Assembly: GCA_965153455.1 (NCBI GenBank) | Contig: OZ234493.1 | Location: 3,286,001 to 3,350,000 of the forward strand | Length of the DNA: 64,000 nucleotides | From: Sphagnum compactum | Lineage: Eukaryota; Bryophyta; Sphagnopsida; Sphagnales | Direction of reading: 5' to 3' | Shown: piece by piece, positions 11,308 to 24,766 of the stretch | Position numbering within the stretch: position 1 is the first letter of the stretch | Layout: each line of letters begins with the position of its first letter | The notes under the pieces: generated by a model | The model's database searches: none | The model's input: only the letters and a program-made list of their open reading frames with translations | Told to the model about the DNA's origin: nothing | Program-made: the position numbers and the translations under genes

Positions 11308-13215
11308 AATCACGAGTGTGGGAGACTTGGTGCTGAAGTAAGCACAAGGATCTACTGATGCAGGTTGTAAATCATATTGGATTAGGAATTCATTGAATTG
11401 GTGTTCCAAGCACAACTTGTCTACTAAAATCCATAAATGTTTTTGAAAAGCCAATACACCAAATTTGATCTCGGACATGATTTCTTTGTTTCTTCAAAAC
11501 CTTTGGGCTGCTGCTCCATATAAATCTCCTCCTCCAAGTCCCCATGTAAAAATGTCGTCTATATATGAAACTGCAACAAATCTTATCTTTGACTGCAGCT
11601 ATGAACAAGATTGTCTTGATGGAGTCGAACTTGGTAAATGGTGAAAAAGTTTGCTCGTAGTCAAATTCCTATTCTTGAAAATAAACGTTGGCAACAACGA
11701 CAGCACTGAAGGGATCAATGCTACCATCAGATTTGCATTATTTCACCTTGTACACCCATTTGCTCTTCACAGCCTTTCTCCTTCTGGCAGCTCACAAATC
11801 CTCCAACTAGCATTCTTTCAGGGACTCAGATTTATCATTCATTGCCTTTTCCCACTCTTCTTTGTAGTCTGAAGCAATGGCTTGGTCATACGTTTGTGAC
11901 TCTTCTATCAACTGCTATACAAGCAAAAGACATGTAGGTCCCTGGCAAAGATAGCCAATCACCATACCAACTTGGTGGTCCATGTGACCATTTCCCAAGT
12001 ATCTCAGTACCAGCTCCATCTTCATGCATGGAATTATTGATACCTGGATCAACAACTAATTTGCCTGCACTCCCTTCTAGAATGGTGTCAAATGTTGCAT
12101 GAACCTGTAATGCTCTTGCTAGGACAGTGTCAAGTGTTGCTAATCCCTATGATGCTCATGTTGGGATAGCATCAAGTGTTGAACTGGTCTACGTGATACT
12201 CTTACTGTTGTCTCAATTAGCTGAGGTACATGTTCAATGAGAGGTATGAGATGAGTCTGCCAGTGTTTGGGTACTGCAACTTCTGCATGAACTTTGAGCA
12301 TTTTCATGAAAAATAACATCCTTGCTAATCATGATTTTGTTGTTCACTTTGTCCCAGAGCCTATAGGCTTTACTTTCAGTACTTTATCCAAGAAACACAC
12401 TCTCTGCTCTTAGAGTTCAATTTGCTCTGAAGTAGCTTTTTTGAATGTGCACATAACATCAATTCTAAAGACATAAAGTGTGCCCCATCAGGCTTCCAAT
12501 AGCGCCAAGCTTGTAGTCATTCCTTCTAGGGTTCATGAACATGTGTAATTTACACATAAACTGCAATCTGGACAGCCTTCGTCCCCCAAAATTTCAGAGA
12601 AATACTATGACCATGAAGCATGCATCTAACACTTTCAACAGTTCTATTTTCTCTTTCAGCAACTCCATTTTGTTTTTGAGTATAAGGTTTAACGAGTTTC
12701 TGTTTAACTCCTTCCTGTTCAAGAAAAGACTTCAATGCATTCCTAGTATACTCCCCTCCCCCGGCACTCCTATGTTTGAGAAGTTTGTTTCCAGTTTCCC
12801 TCTCCAAAACTTAGACATCATTTTCTTACAAAGAACTCAGATTTTTTCTGAATGCATAGACAAGTCTATATCCACTATAAGATTGTCCTTGGAACAAAAG
12901 AGGCTCTCTGTCTGAAGCTACACTCAGAGGACCACACACATCTGTGTGAGAGAATCGCCCTGGCTTTTTACCTTTCTGTCACTCTTGGTTGACAGGAAAA
13001 GACTGCTTGTGATTCTTACCATGTGCACATCCAGAGTTCTGGTCTGAAAACATTGATCTTGTGACCAAACCCTTCCTTTTGCATTTTTCTGATCATGTCA
13101 AAATGTACATGTCCAAGATGAAGAACAGGAAACAAGTCTACTGCAAAAGCAAGAAAAGAACCCAAAACAACCAACAATGTACTCACACCAATGTTCACCT
13201 AACAACAGTATATTC
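11308..13215 (-). pseudogene. Outer Ty1/copia: integrase and first half of reverse transcriptase
   Basis: Minus strand. GAG-pre-integrase lies near 13080-13140 (GHVHFDMIRKMQKEG). Integrase core is at 12807-12550: a GGGEYTRNALKSFLEQEG block, then YTQKQNGVAERENRT and an SLKFWGTKAV block, close to the copia consensus. The reverse transcriptase starts near 11640 (TKFDSIKTI, IAAVKDKI) and runs with frame changes to 11308, ending in DPCAYFSTKSPTLVI. The next residues of the same protein are found at 3385 leftward. The integrase part is far less decayed than the inner copia pol, although the junction shows this element is the older insertion. A 5' LTR and gag were not found to the right, so it is truncated. 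Confidence 0.8.
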
Positions 13216-14697
13216 CTCCAGAAGAGAGAAGCACTGCTAGTGTTAAGGTAGGAATAGTGACTTGAATTCTTGTTGAAAGATGCTAACTAACCTACTTCAC
13301 AGAAATCCACTCAGAGTTGTCCACTGATCATTTATTGTCTACACAGTGCATTCATTGAACCCAGGCTACTATCCTTGGAATGCTAGTTATCAAATTTCTA
13401 GTTCTTTTTCAATTATTGAGTGAAGATTGTCATTCTCTGCAATTTTCTCAACTTGTTGGAACAAGTTTCCTGCTGTGCAAATTTTTAGTCCCAAAGTCTC
13501 TCTCCTAAGCTATTCTCATGATCTCTGAACATCTATATTTTCTTGGATTCATGGTAGAAAATGCTGAATATTTAGACCGGTCTACTACCACCATATAAGT
13601 TTCCCCCTATATTTCCAGACAATCCAAGGGCTGTGGAGACTGTCAGCTCATTCTTTCAACATTCAAGCTAAAACTAATCTTTGACAGTCTTGCCTGTGTT
13701 CTCTATTGGAATAGGAACTCATGAAATTTCATCCTTTCTTACCTTACTTTATGCCTGAGTGTCCAACTCAGATATCCTTGGTCTTCATAGTGTACCTGTA
13801 AGCTACTATTCTCAGGGCCTTCTTTATCCTCACACCAGATTTTCCACTCTCATGCCATGTATGACAGCATGTCACACTCTCCCAGATCCACAGTAGAGTA
13901 CTGCCAGAGAACAGCTAGATGCGACAATATACCGGACATCCACACTGCCCTCCACAGTCAGGTTTTTGAGCCTTGATTGTCAATTCTGCTGTGTGAGCCT
14001 GTGTGGGCCTAGTAGAATTCGCTGTTGGCAACCCAGTCACTGGCATCAAAAGCCAGAGAATGCCAGGGAACAAGGACAGAATTGGGACTGCTGCAGTGGT
14101 GCCAATGTGTCCACCAAATCCAGCCACACAGGAGCCTGAATAGGGGCCTCCTCCCCTGCCTTTAACATCATTGGTAGCCACCATAATCAGTTTTGGGTCT
14201 TCCTCTAACCTTAAACCACTACAGCTAAATATAATGCCTGTCCAATCAGAAGAAAACCATCTAGATGGCACTGCCAGAAATGTATGGAGACTAAAACAAG
14301 GGCTCTACAGCATTTCTGCATTCCCCATTCAGGCGATGAGAGCATGACAACAAGCAGCAAGAGGGCACTGATGATGAAGAGAGAGTCAGACATGCCATTG
14401 TTCTTCTGGAGATTGATATTGTGTTTGCTCACAAGTTTGCAATGATAGGAGTGAACTTGAACCATCTAGTATTTGCTTCCATGCTGTCAAGCACTAGTCT
14501 CTCAGCTGGCTGAGCACACTCTTCCACACAGCATCTAACCTTACTCTCTGTGCAAAATGCCTCAAGCAGGCAACCTTCTCTGCTGGAGACCATGCAGAGA
14601 ACACAAAAGAAAAAATGACAAAGTGGACCTACAATCTTTCCTGAAACAAAGCCATTGAGTACAAGACAACACAAATCATGTTTCTGGTCTTCTTTGT
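13216..14697. other. No gene recognised; possible 3' UTR or further copia debris
   Basis: Composition is less AT-rich than the copia region. Several minus-strand open frames of 80-118 codons exist (for example 13915-14271 and 14211-14465) but none resembles a known family. It lies just downstream of the PPR stop codon at 14698, so part could be its 3' UTR. Confidence 0.4.
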
Positions 14698-17600
14698 CTA
14701 TCTAAAATAGTCTGTAGCCCCTTCAGTATGTTCAGAGCTATTTAACAAGGTCCCTACCGTTGATGTGATATCCTCATTGAAATTACAATCATCCTCTACT
14801 TCTGGCAAATCAGATAGCCAGTGATTGAAGGCCTCCAAACTCACAGACAATGCTTGCATTGTTACAGTGTTCAACTGTTTGCATGGCAAGCCTACGGCTT
14901 GTAAAACCTTCTCTGCAACACTGTGCTTCTTTCTGTATCTGCCTTTTCTCCCTTTTCCATCACCCTGCATTATTGATCACACGAACCTTCCATGTCAGAT
15001 GCAGTCTAAACACTAACATAAGATGCTGATAAACTCTGGCAAGCAGAAAAACATGGATAAAATTTGCCAACATTTGGAGTTTGGAGGACATACCTCTCCT
15101 TTAGAAATGCCAGTCACAATGATGAGGTCAGACGTAGGTGGGTTTTGTCCTGCATGAAGCAGCCATGCCAGTAATGCCACTACTGTCCCAGAGCAATTCA
15201 TGTTCCTCACATCACATCTGCATCATCACACTCTGCATCTTAGCTATAGAACATCATTCATCCTCACTATGCCTGCTCTTGCTGTAATATGAAATCATTT
15301 GGTAAATCTGAAACCAAACTTGGAGTCTTGAAGCTCTAGACAATGTTGACCTCACCACTGGTGCATTTCAGATCTCCCCAACTATCTTACAAGTAGAATG
15401 CAAATAGCACCAGGAACTAAAACGTTTTTCATGACACCAGGCATTGCAGGAACAGAACCAACCACTATTCCAAGAAGTAGTCGACAGACTTGGCACACAG
15501 TAGTGCCTTCGAAAGACACGGGTGGAATTGATTCCACACACCCTGAACTCAAGCATGCTAGAATGACTGCCACTGACCTAGAAAGATCATCCTCAACCAC
15601 ATTTTTGAAAAAGCCTGTGGCCACTGCCTCTTCATACAAGCCTATTGCAGCTTCAATGCCTGGCATGAGCCCACATGCAAGATTTTGAGAGCAAGCACAC
15701 AAAAGACTTTCAAGGTGAGTGTCATAGGGTACATTCCATGAACTAGCATGTATGCATATTATTGAAAGCACCAATCTGTACAGTTGTGTCAGGGAGCCAA
15801 TTGATCCCACTCACCAGGGGTGATGTCCAGCTTGCCAGGTTCAGAAGTATTAAGGAAAACATTAGTTCCCTCCTTTCCAAAGCAAGCATCAAAGATGATC
15901 CCATATGACAGTGCTGTTGGTTGTTCCTGTAGTCAACAAAGCCTGTTAGACTTAGTCTGTCACTTAGTTTGTTGAGATTTTAAACCAATTCACAGGAGGA
16001 TAACATAAGTACCACCTCTCCACTTTGTTGCATCATGCGAAAAATGTCAATAGCATTTTGCCATTGCCCTGCTTGGCCATATGCTCCAATCAAAGCATGC
16101 TGCACAACCTGGGAAGATACACTAGTGGTGAGCCTTCAATTAAACAGAAGATACATATATCTTGTCCTTAGTTTTCATTTCCAATTGTCCATCTCAACAT
16201 CACTGAAATCTCAAAGCCACAATTCTAGGTTTTCTGTAGAAAAGAGCTCCTAGAAGACTCCTCACCTCCATTACCATGACAAAAGATGCTCAAAAATCTC
16301 TATGCTCACGATTAACCAGAACCAGGGGAAAAACTTGTAGTTTGTGCACAAACAGATAGTCATGGGAACTTGTGTTGTCTATTTGAACTTCCTAGGGTTT
16401 CAGAGTATTGCTTTTGAGGGTTGTAGTGCCTTATGGACCTCTGTGGTTTGATTCCCCTACCTGAAAAAACACTTGCTTTTAGCCACAACTGAAACAACAC
16501 AACACTTGACCCCCACCTGGGAACCTGGGTCATGGTGAACAACACTCATGCCATTTGCATTGATGGTAAAGAGATCTCCAACCTGATTATGTTTGATACC
16601 AAGTGATTCCATCTCTTCACTCACAGTCAGAGCCCTTGCAAGGTCTTTGCCTTGACCACACGCTGAGACCAATGTACCAAAGGTGATGACATCTGGTTTG
16701 TATCCAGCTTCTCGCATTTTTTTATACACCTGCACAGTGGCTTGTGTTCTTGTCACAACTCTCCAGAACAACTGTCCCCATGCACATCTTGTCTTCTCAT
16801 TGGAGTTCTATCTCTCTCTCTCTCTACACCAATCTGTAACGGTACTGTGCTGAAGCTGGCCCTCTTACAACCTCATGCAAAAGCTGTTGCCTTTGAGCAT
16901 TGAGATACTTGCAGTAAAGACATGAACTGCTAGCACATAAACATAGGAAACTTTGAAGTCATGACCAGCAGTCTCTAAGCAGACTTTACAATGGAAATTC
17001 CCCTATGGCTCTCAACTTTTTCCCACTCTGATCTTCATTGTACACTTGATACCCAACTTAGCAAACTTCAGTACAGTGCAATCCTATAGTATAGTCCATT
17101 GTATAACCAAGCAAAGTGTAAACCTGGAAGGCACTGTCAAGTCCCTCAGATTTGCTGGCAGATTGAATGAGTTTGTTGAAGGTGGAAGAGGTGACAGCTT
17201 TAGAGAATCCTGAATCCGTCATCAACTCGTGTGCTCTTAATGCTCCTGCATGGTCCCCACTCTTCATGCCACAATCCCACCCACATGAGGTTAAACATGT
17301 ATCCTCCAGGTTACCTCTCACAGAATACCTCCATGGGATCCAGGACAACCACAACCACATAATGCCTCACTTGTGATGATCTCAAGAAGTGGAGAGCTTC
17401 AACTGTGCTTAAATCCTGCACTTCATCCTGTACAATGCAGCAAAGCAAAAGGGTGCTGCCAACACTCCATCCTCACTAGAAGTGAAGACCTTTCAAAAGA
17501 TATCATTGCTTTGATAACCTCAATAGCAAGCTTTGGTACAGTTGTCACAAAAGATTTTCACATGTATAGGACAGGATTTTCATTGCTAAATCAACTGAGC

Positions 17601-20600
17601 CAACAGCAACACCAATCTGGTTTCTGGACTACCTACCTTACATGATGCAGTAATGAGATGATTGTATGTTTGGCCATTTGGAGATACATTGTCAATTGTC
17701 TTCATCTCCTCATACAAAGCCCATGCTTTCTCTGCCTGTGATCCTCTCCCACGTAGCAAACTCATTTGACACTTTCTGGCACTCAACACAATCGCCAATA
17801 TAATGCATCTGGATGCTCATTAGGAGCAAATAAAGTACTGCATTGGTTCTAGAGTTTTTGGAGAACACTTTCTGGTGTCAATCATTGCATTGTTATGCCA
17901 TACTCATGTTCTGGATGATGACAGGGGACAGATCCAACAGGACAACCCAGACAGATTGACTACAGTTACAGGTTGGATTCAATAATTATGGATAGATTAA
18001 GTGCCAGGAAACCACCCTCTCCAAAGGCTTGTTGTTCAGCATAGTATAGCAATATATTTTGCTGTTTCTAGATGTGATCAGACAACCATATAAACTGAAG
18101 TTAAGGAAGAGTACATTAGGGTGAGGAGCTGAAGCACAAGCTTCAATGAGGAAGTTGTAAGTGCTTGTTTGTGGTGCCACCCCAGCTGCACACATTTCAT
18201 TGAAGACCTCTAATGCTGCTTTTAAGCGGCCCCCAGACCCTGCTGACTCTAGAAGGATTCCAAATGTGAACTTGTTGGCTGTAACTCCGGCAGCAATCAT
18301 CATTCGATAGATCTCCTGCACTCCATAATATAGGCCACATTGCCAAGGATGACAACCTTACTATATCACATTGACAAATCTCTCTGTGCATATACATCAT
18401 GCATATGAAGTCATGATGTTCAGAAAACAGGACAACACCAGCAGAACACAGGGCAATTGAGGATCAAAATCTGAGATTGAAGAGCTAAACTAGTACCAGC
18501 ACTTTTCCTGGCAATTTTGCCTGTGCACCAGCAAACATGAGTGTGTTGAAAGTGATAGCATCGGGCCGGATAGAACGGTCAAGCATTTCCTTATATAATT
18601 CCAATGCCTTTCCCAGCCTAGCTCCTCAAATTGAGCAACAGGAGAAAAATGTTAATAGGACAATGTAGAATATTGACAGAACCCCAACATTTATGGTGCA
18701 ATTCTGCTAACAGGAGTCGAGTGTCCAGGCCATGACAGCAACACACATCTCCATGACATTCTGTTGGATTTTGTAAAAGAAGTTGAAAGAGAACATATAA
18801 AGTCATGCTTACCGCTGTGCAGGAGAAGAGCGACCACGGTATGGCCCTGTTTTCACAACCAATGCCATTAATGCTGTGTAAGTCACCACATCTGGCCTCA
18901 TTCCTGCTGCTTCCATTTCCGCCTGGACCCAGAGATGAGAAAAAAATTCAGCAGAAAAGCTTTGATATGCATGCTCTTTTGGTTTCAACTACAGTTAACA
19001 AGAAATGGACACTTCTCCAACATGAGAGAGTTGAAGCTATTATTGTTTAAATTGACTGCAGTTGGAGAAATTTTGGGATTGGAAATAGGGCACTAGAAAT
19101 AAGATTATAGCAGAGATCATTGAGAAAACCAGTGGACTTTGATTACCTTAATTCGGAAAGCATCCTCTAGACGCTTTGCTTGGTGGCAGCATGAGATGAG
19201 GGTGTTGTATGTCAGCATTCCTGGCTTCACACCTGCTTGTTTCATTGCCTGTACACAAGGAGAAGTACACAAAAAAGTCAACGAAGGAAAAATAAGAACA
19301 ATTCCAGCTCCCAGTATCCTATCCACATCCAAACTCCATTAGCATTTTTTACACTTGAACCCGGTCTGCAAAAGTAAAGTGTGGAAGTTTGCCCACTGTA
19401 GCTAACCTCATAGATGCTCAAAGCCCTTTCCCCTTGTTGTTGTCTCCTACAAACAGTGATGAGAGCGAGATATGTTCCTGAACACCACTTGACACAGTCA
19501 CATTACTCTAACCTCCCCTCCAGCTTGTACTCAGCAATTACTCCTGGCTTCTACTGTGGACAACAGGGCCTAGCAAGGGATGCACCATACCAATCACAAA
19601 ACCCATTGTCTCAATTGAACAACCCTCACAAACTTACTATTGAGAAGCTTGGGTTGTGACTCCATATATTCTAAACTCCAAACCAAAAATGAAACAATGG
19701 ATCCATAGGAAGAGGTTAAGTTTTGACTTTGTAAAGATAAAAGAAAACCTCAAATGCCAACCCCAACAACACAGAATCTGTTGTTGACTGATACAGTTTA
19801 GGGCTTAGGGTTCAGCATATGATCTCAGGTGTGAGCAAGGGTCCAGAATATGTACATACATGGAAGTACTGACAGTTTCTTTATACTTAAAACATAAGTT
19901 GACATGAAAGAATTGAGGGATCACCCTATACTACCATTATGGATATTTCAGATCTGACAACATATCAGCAAGAAATCAGCAAGCATGGAAAAAGGACACG
20001 CAAGCCTAAAGAAAAGGGAAAATAAGACCAAAAACAAAATTGAGGAGTGGTTCGAATAACAGTGATGGTCATATGCATGTTCAGGGACCTTGAACAGCAT
20101 CATGTATGGTAGGTGTACCATAACATCCCTGCCAATCTCATTGATGTTAATTCGCCTAATACTCAATCCTTGAATGTTGTCAGGTTAATTGTCCAACTAT
20201 CACAAGATGTGAAGAGGAGGGAAAGAGACAGGGATTATAACATCTGTCACCAAATGCACGCCTTCTGTTGAGGCAAGAAGACAGGTGAAGGTGACCCTAA
20301 AACCTGGACCTTGAAGCTAAAATCCAAATCCTGACTCCCTAGATTAAAGCACTGAACTAATCAGGATCTCTAGGCCTAGTGAGTTGTATTTACAGCATTT
20401 TCATGCCCAAAGAAATCAATCAACTTCAGTGTAAGGCCAATGCAGCAATATTGGTGTGTCTGCAGTTCCAAAAGTTTACATTTTAGGCTATGCTTCACCT
20501 CTCTAAGTATCTTTCATAAGAATAGAGAAATCTCCATTCTCACAATGAAGAAAAAACCCCAGCAAGGTTACCACTTCTGCAAGAAACCACAAAAAGATCA

Positions 20601-23600
20601 AGACCTAGGAAAGACAAAAACAAAACAAAACAAACAAACAAGAAACAAAAAACAACGGTATGAACCAAAGTGCCAGTCTCACACATGTTCAGGGACCATC
20701 AACAGTAGTATGTATGATAGTGACTTAACTACCACAACTTCCCCACTTACTTCATCAGCTCCCTACAGTGGGTAAAGGCCAGTGAAAGACACCAACCTGC
20801 GAACCGAGTTTCTGCTGCAAATCTGGAAGCAAGGGGAAGTCTCAGCCATACTACTAGCTAACAACAGACCAGAACACAAGGACAAGACAAAAAACAGACC
20901 AACAGAAATGGAAAAGCAAAACTTTAAAGGAAAGGGGACAGCAGGGAACAAACAAGGAACAAGTGGGCTTACAAGAAGCTCCCCACTTACAAGACTCTAA
21001 GCAAAATCGTTCTGAAAACTCCAAAAGCAGAAGTTCCAAAGAGGAATTTTTCTTTATTAAGCAACCCTCTAGTTCTCTTCAGAAGAATTTTTAAAGGGTA
21101 GCCTTTAACCTTCAGAAGGACAATAAGACTGACCATCTGAAAGACAAAAAACTTCTTACAACTACAAAGCCTACAAGAACCTGTAAAATTGACTATTGAT
21201 AACCCCAGCTTTGCAGTAATTGATATATTGGAATGAACATGAGGCATTCTAATCATTTCAATACCTGCATACTCTGGTTGAGAGCGTTTGTCAAAAATGT
21301 CACAGGAAAAACCTTGAGGACTTTGTTTCACAGCAAGATCTAAGAAATTACAAGAGAAGCCTTTAGACATACAATTCAACTCACAACATGTTTTTGGGTA
21401 TCTGCCACCACCAAAAGAGCCTTGGTTTAGGTACATGAAATTCTCAAAGCCTGGAAAGTCAGGAACCAAAAGATCATCCCCAAACCTATGAACCATGGAC
21501 AATCTATGAAGCACAACAGGACATGTGTTACTCTTCAAAGACGATTAATGAAATCAAACTCATAGGTAAAGATATAGAAGTTTACCAAATTGCACAATTA
21601 GTACCCATGGGATTACCAATGCATTGTCTATAAGCACAATGACCAATAAAAAACAACAAATTGTCTAACAAGAAATCCAACCAAGAGATCAAATCTGAAG
21701 CCTCTGCAACCTTAAAGCTATGAAGATTTTCAAACAAATTGATCTCTGCTTTATTTTTCAGCCACAAAAACCTAAAATTCAAACCTGTCTTTTGCACCAT
21801 CAAAGACTTAAACAACAAAGCTTAAACATCTGATGAAACGCTTTATTTATCAGAGCTCTCATCTGAGCTGATCCGTTAGGTCAAGTTTAGTATATAGAGT
21901 TGAGAAATCAAAAGACTGCAACACGATTGGGAAAGCTTTATCAACTTCTGATCTCAAAGAGTAAGTTTATTTATTACCTCCACCACTCCGTTAAGAGTCA
22001 TTGAGAATCCAACTACTAATACAAGGAACATCTGCCTTTTTGAGTTTAGACACCCAAGGGTCATTGACTGCAGGAAACATAGCTTTAAAGAAAGAAATCA
22101 GCCACTTAGAAACTTCAGTAAGAGAAGTAGAGCTGGCTGCACAAATAAATCTAGGTTTAATCGGATTTTATGAAACTTCCAAACAGCATAAAGAAACAGG
22201 GATGATGGCCACACTTTACACCATTAAAATTATGAGCCTTATTAAAAGAAAGATGAGATTTCAGGATATCAGACTGGGCAAGAATGGAGACCACATACAT
22301 ACCAGCAGGAGAATTAAGCTCAGAGAAAACAGAAGAAACATAGAACTTTTTACAAACAAACACAAAATTATTACTACAGTTATCCATGTAGGTAATAACC
22401 CAGGACCATTGGAGACTCTTTAGTTGATCCAAATCTCCTAAAGGAAGAGACAAAGAAGAATCAGAAGAGGTTTGAACGACAGAGGAAGCACAAGTTCTCT
22501 TCACCTCTCTAAGGTGTACCTAGTGCACTAATGATGCAGATCTGACAGAAATACAGTATGGCATACCTTCATTAGCAGAGTCAATACCAGCAGCCTTCAT
22601 TTCTTCAATAACACCAAGAGCTTCTGTCACAGAAGAACTGCGGCTGATGGAGCGGTTTATGCGCCAGATAGTTTGCTGCAATTTCAACAGCCCTGAAGCT
22701 GAGCGAGAACACAATTCGTCTGCATCAAGAATACACTACATGCAAGCCCCATCCATTCCATTGGACCCAGCAACCCTGCAATCAATCAGCTCTACTTCTG
22801 TGGTACTGCATATTTTGTAAAAACCCCAGCCATAAGCTGCTCAGGTATGTGGGACAACCCCTCCATACAAAGGAGGCTAGGAGTCTACCCTAGCAATTCT
22901 GGTGACACATGCTACATGTGTAGGTAGACAAACCACTTCACTTGGCTGCACCTCTATAACTCTTTGAAAATTTCTAGGCCACAAACTGAGCTACAAGACA
23001 CCATAGTCAAATTCCAGTACTTGCATATTATAGTCAAGTACTCATAATTTCAGGCAAGTGGACACAAGGATGCTGCAAAAAGACCATGTAGGAAATTCCC
23101 ATGTCTTGACATTCACCATATCATCAGATGATCAGCAATAACAGATATAGGCTCCACTATATCATGCACAATAGCTACCTCATTGGTCAGATCAATACCC
23201 TCCTGTTTCAACCATTCCAACCTGGGTGTATGCTGCTGCATCCACAACTCCCACATGATATCACAAGAAAGACAATAATCATCATCTCAAACTGTAGTTC
23301 ATTATGTGAGCCAGTTACAACTGGCATCATATGCTCTTCTTTTGATTCTACTACTCCAGTCCTTTGAAATGTATGTCAATAGAGAAAGCACAATCTGTCT
23401 ACAAAAACAATCTGTCTGTTCGCTTACAAAAATCCCAGAATATTACACTGTAGATAAGTTGCATGTAGCACATAAGAGGGTCATACCGGTTCCTTGGTGG
23501 ACTGAGATTTTTGGCGAGCTTTGACACGCTGACGGCCACCACCACCACCACCAACCCTCTGAGGCTTCTCACTTGTGTTGGGCTTTGCTGTCTCCAGGGC

Positions 23601-24766
23601 CACTAATTCAGTTTCCAGCTCTGCCACAACTGCTCCCAATCCATGTCTGCCATCACATGTAAATACTTTAATGACCAATCCACAATAACAACCATCAAAC
23701 AGAAATTCCGGATTGCCTTGGAGTATGGACACAAGAAATCTACTCACACAATGCTCAGTTACCAAACAATCCTGCTTATGTAAAGTCTTTGCCCTAGATA
23801 TTGGGAACAATTTGTTCCACATTCTGGTGGCCCATGAGGCTTGAAGATATGAGATACCAGGGCACAGAAACATATATGGATCAAATGAAAATCTGAACAA
23901 CATTCAAGCCCAAATTTTCCTGCTGGCCTGCAATGATGGCAGGGTATGACATAAAAGGCACATTGTAGAAGCCAGAAGGATGTCAAGTCATGAGACACAA
24001 ATCACAATGTACTTGGGAATTCAGGCAGTGGAGATGGACAGCCTTCAAAAGGCATACCACTTTGATATCTACTGTCTGGCAGAGAGGTTCTCAATTCCTG
24101 GAATTGCTCACACACTAATTACCACAGAGCTATGGAATTTCTGGCAAGAACTGCTGTGGGTAAGGACCTTACTCACCTAGCATATTGACCACTCTTGGGT
24201 AGCATGAAATGAAGAGTATGTGGCATCATAGATTCTATTCCTGCAAAATCCCCCTTGCTGCTGACAGGGTTTGATGCACCTCTTACTCCCTAATTTCCCC
24301 AAATGGACCAACCAACTGTCAAATTTCAATTAACAAAGATGTCACAACTGCAAGACTTTCTCCTCATCATTGTGCTGGGATTATGGACAATCAAACCTGC
24401 CTAGAGTTTCACTTTGGCTGTCCTGTTTCTTGGAGGTAAAAGCACTTCCAAAGCAGAAACAAAACATCCAAATTCTAAAACCATACATAGGCCTGTAAAA
24501 TGGAGACAATCCCTGAGAGGATCACAAAAGCAATATGATACGCAGCAGGCCCAATAGTGGGTACTGCGTCAAATCAGGTCAGCAACTACCGAAGCAATTG
24601 GGCTTTTATCAGAGTAGACAATCAAATCTTCTACACCGATCCCAAAATTGTACCAAATTCCTGCCAAAGAAGAATAAACTCAATCTGTCTTGTTGCCACG
24701 CAAAGGCCGCAGCTTTAGGGAAGCTCTAAACTCAGGACGGAAATACCGGATTGTAAGAGAAGCCAT
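14698..24766 (-). CDS. PPR protein with SMR-like C-terminus, 17-exon model
   Basis: P-type pentatricopeptide-repeat protein; the family binds organellar RNA sequence-specifically. Exons in transcription order: 24766-24700 (tentative), 24240-24177, 23646-23487, 22675-22567, 19477-19407, 19248-19147, 18922-18813, 18617-18497, 18315-18115, 17735-17637, 17261-17124, 16729-16583, 16108-16016, 15926-15815, 15659-15542, 15217-15094, 14964-14698. All introns are GT-AG, and lengths sum to 2103 nt (700 aa) with every phase compatible. Repeats include AMKQAGVKPGMLTYNTLISC, KEMLDRSIRPDAITFNTLM and KKMREAGYKPDVITFGTLVS, about ten in all. The C-terminus (TSDLIIVTGI, then SLEAFNHWL) resembles the SMR-like tail of Arabidopsis At5g02830-type proteins, from memory. 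The N-terminus MASLTIRYFRPEFRASLKL is Arg/Ser-rich, suiting an organelle transit peptide. The first exon has a weak donor (TTGC|GTGG), so the start is the least certain part. A Gly/Lys/Arg-rich linker lies in exon 3. Confidence 0.8.
16810..16826. repeat. (CT)n microsatellite
   Basis: A short run of CT dinucleotides in the intron between the exons at 17261-17124 and 16729-16583 of the PPR gene. Confidence 0.8.
20987..22504 (-). pseudogene. Penelope-like element reverse transcriptase remnant
   Basis: Minus strand, inside the 3.1-kb intron between PPR exons 22675-22567 and 19477-19407. In order: NNFVFVCKKFY (near 22380), then PRFICAASSTS and LTEVSKWL (near 22100), QCIGNPMGTNCAIW (21582-21640), a one-frame shift to NFYIFTYEFDFINRL, RFGDDLL (catalytic DD box, near 21470), NFLDL and DIFDKRS, then LNKEKFLFG. 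This order of blocks, especially IGxPMGTNCA followed by a YE.DF segment and a DD box, is typical of Penelope-like reverse transcriptases. It is not typical of plant LINEs or LTR elements. At least two frameshifts and several stops are present, and no GIY-YIG endonuclease is visible downstream. It is in the same orientation as the host gene. Confidence 0.7.

Noticed and set aside
13915-14465. Minus-strand frames of 84-118 codons as extra PPR exons
   Set aside because: They lie beyond the PPR stop codon at 14698 and lack PPR spacing or any recognisable motif.
20440-20775. A 111-codon plus-strand frame
   Set aside because: Driven by a CAAA/AAAC-rich low-complexity stretch in the PPR intron.
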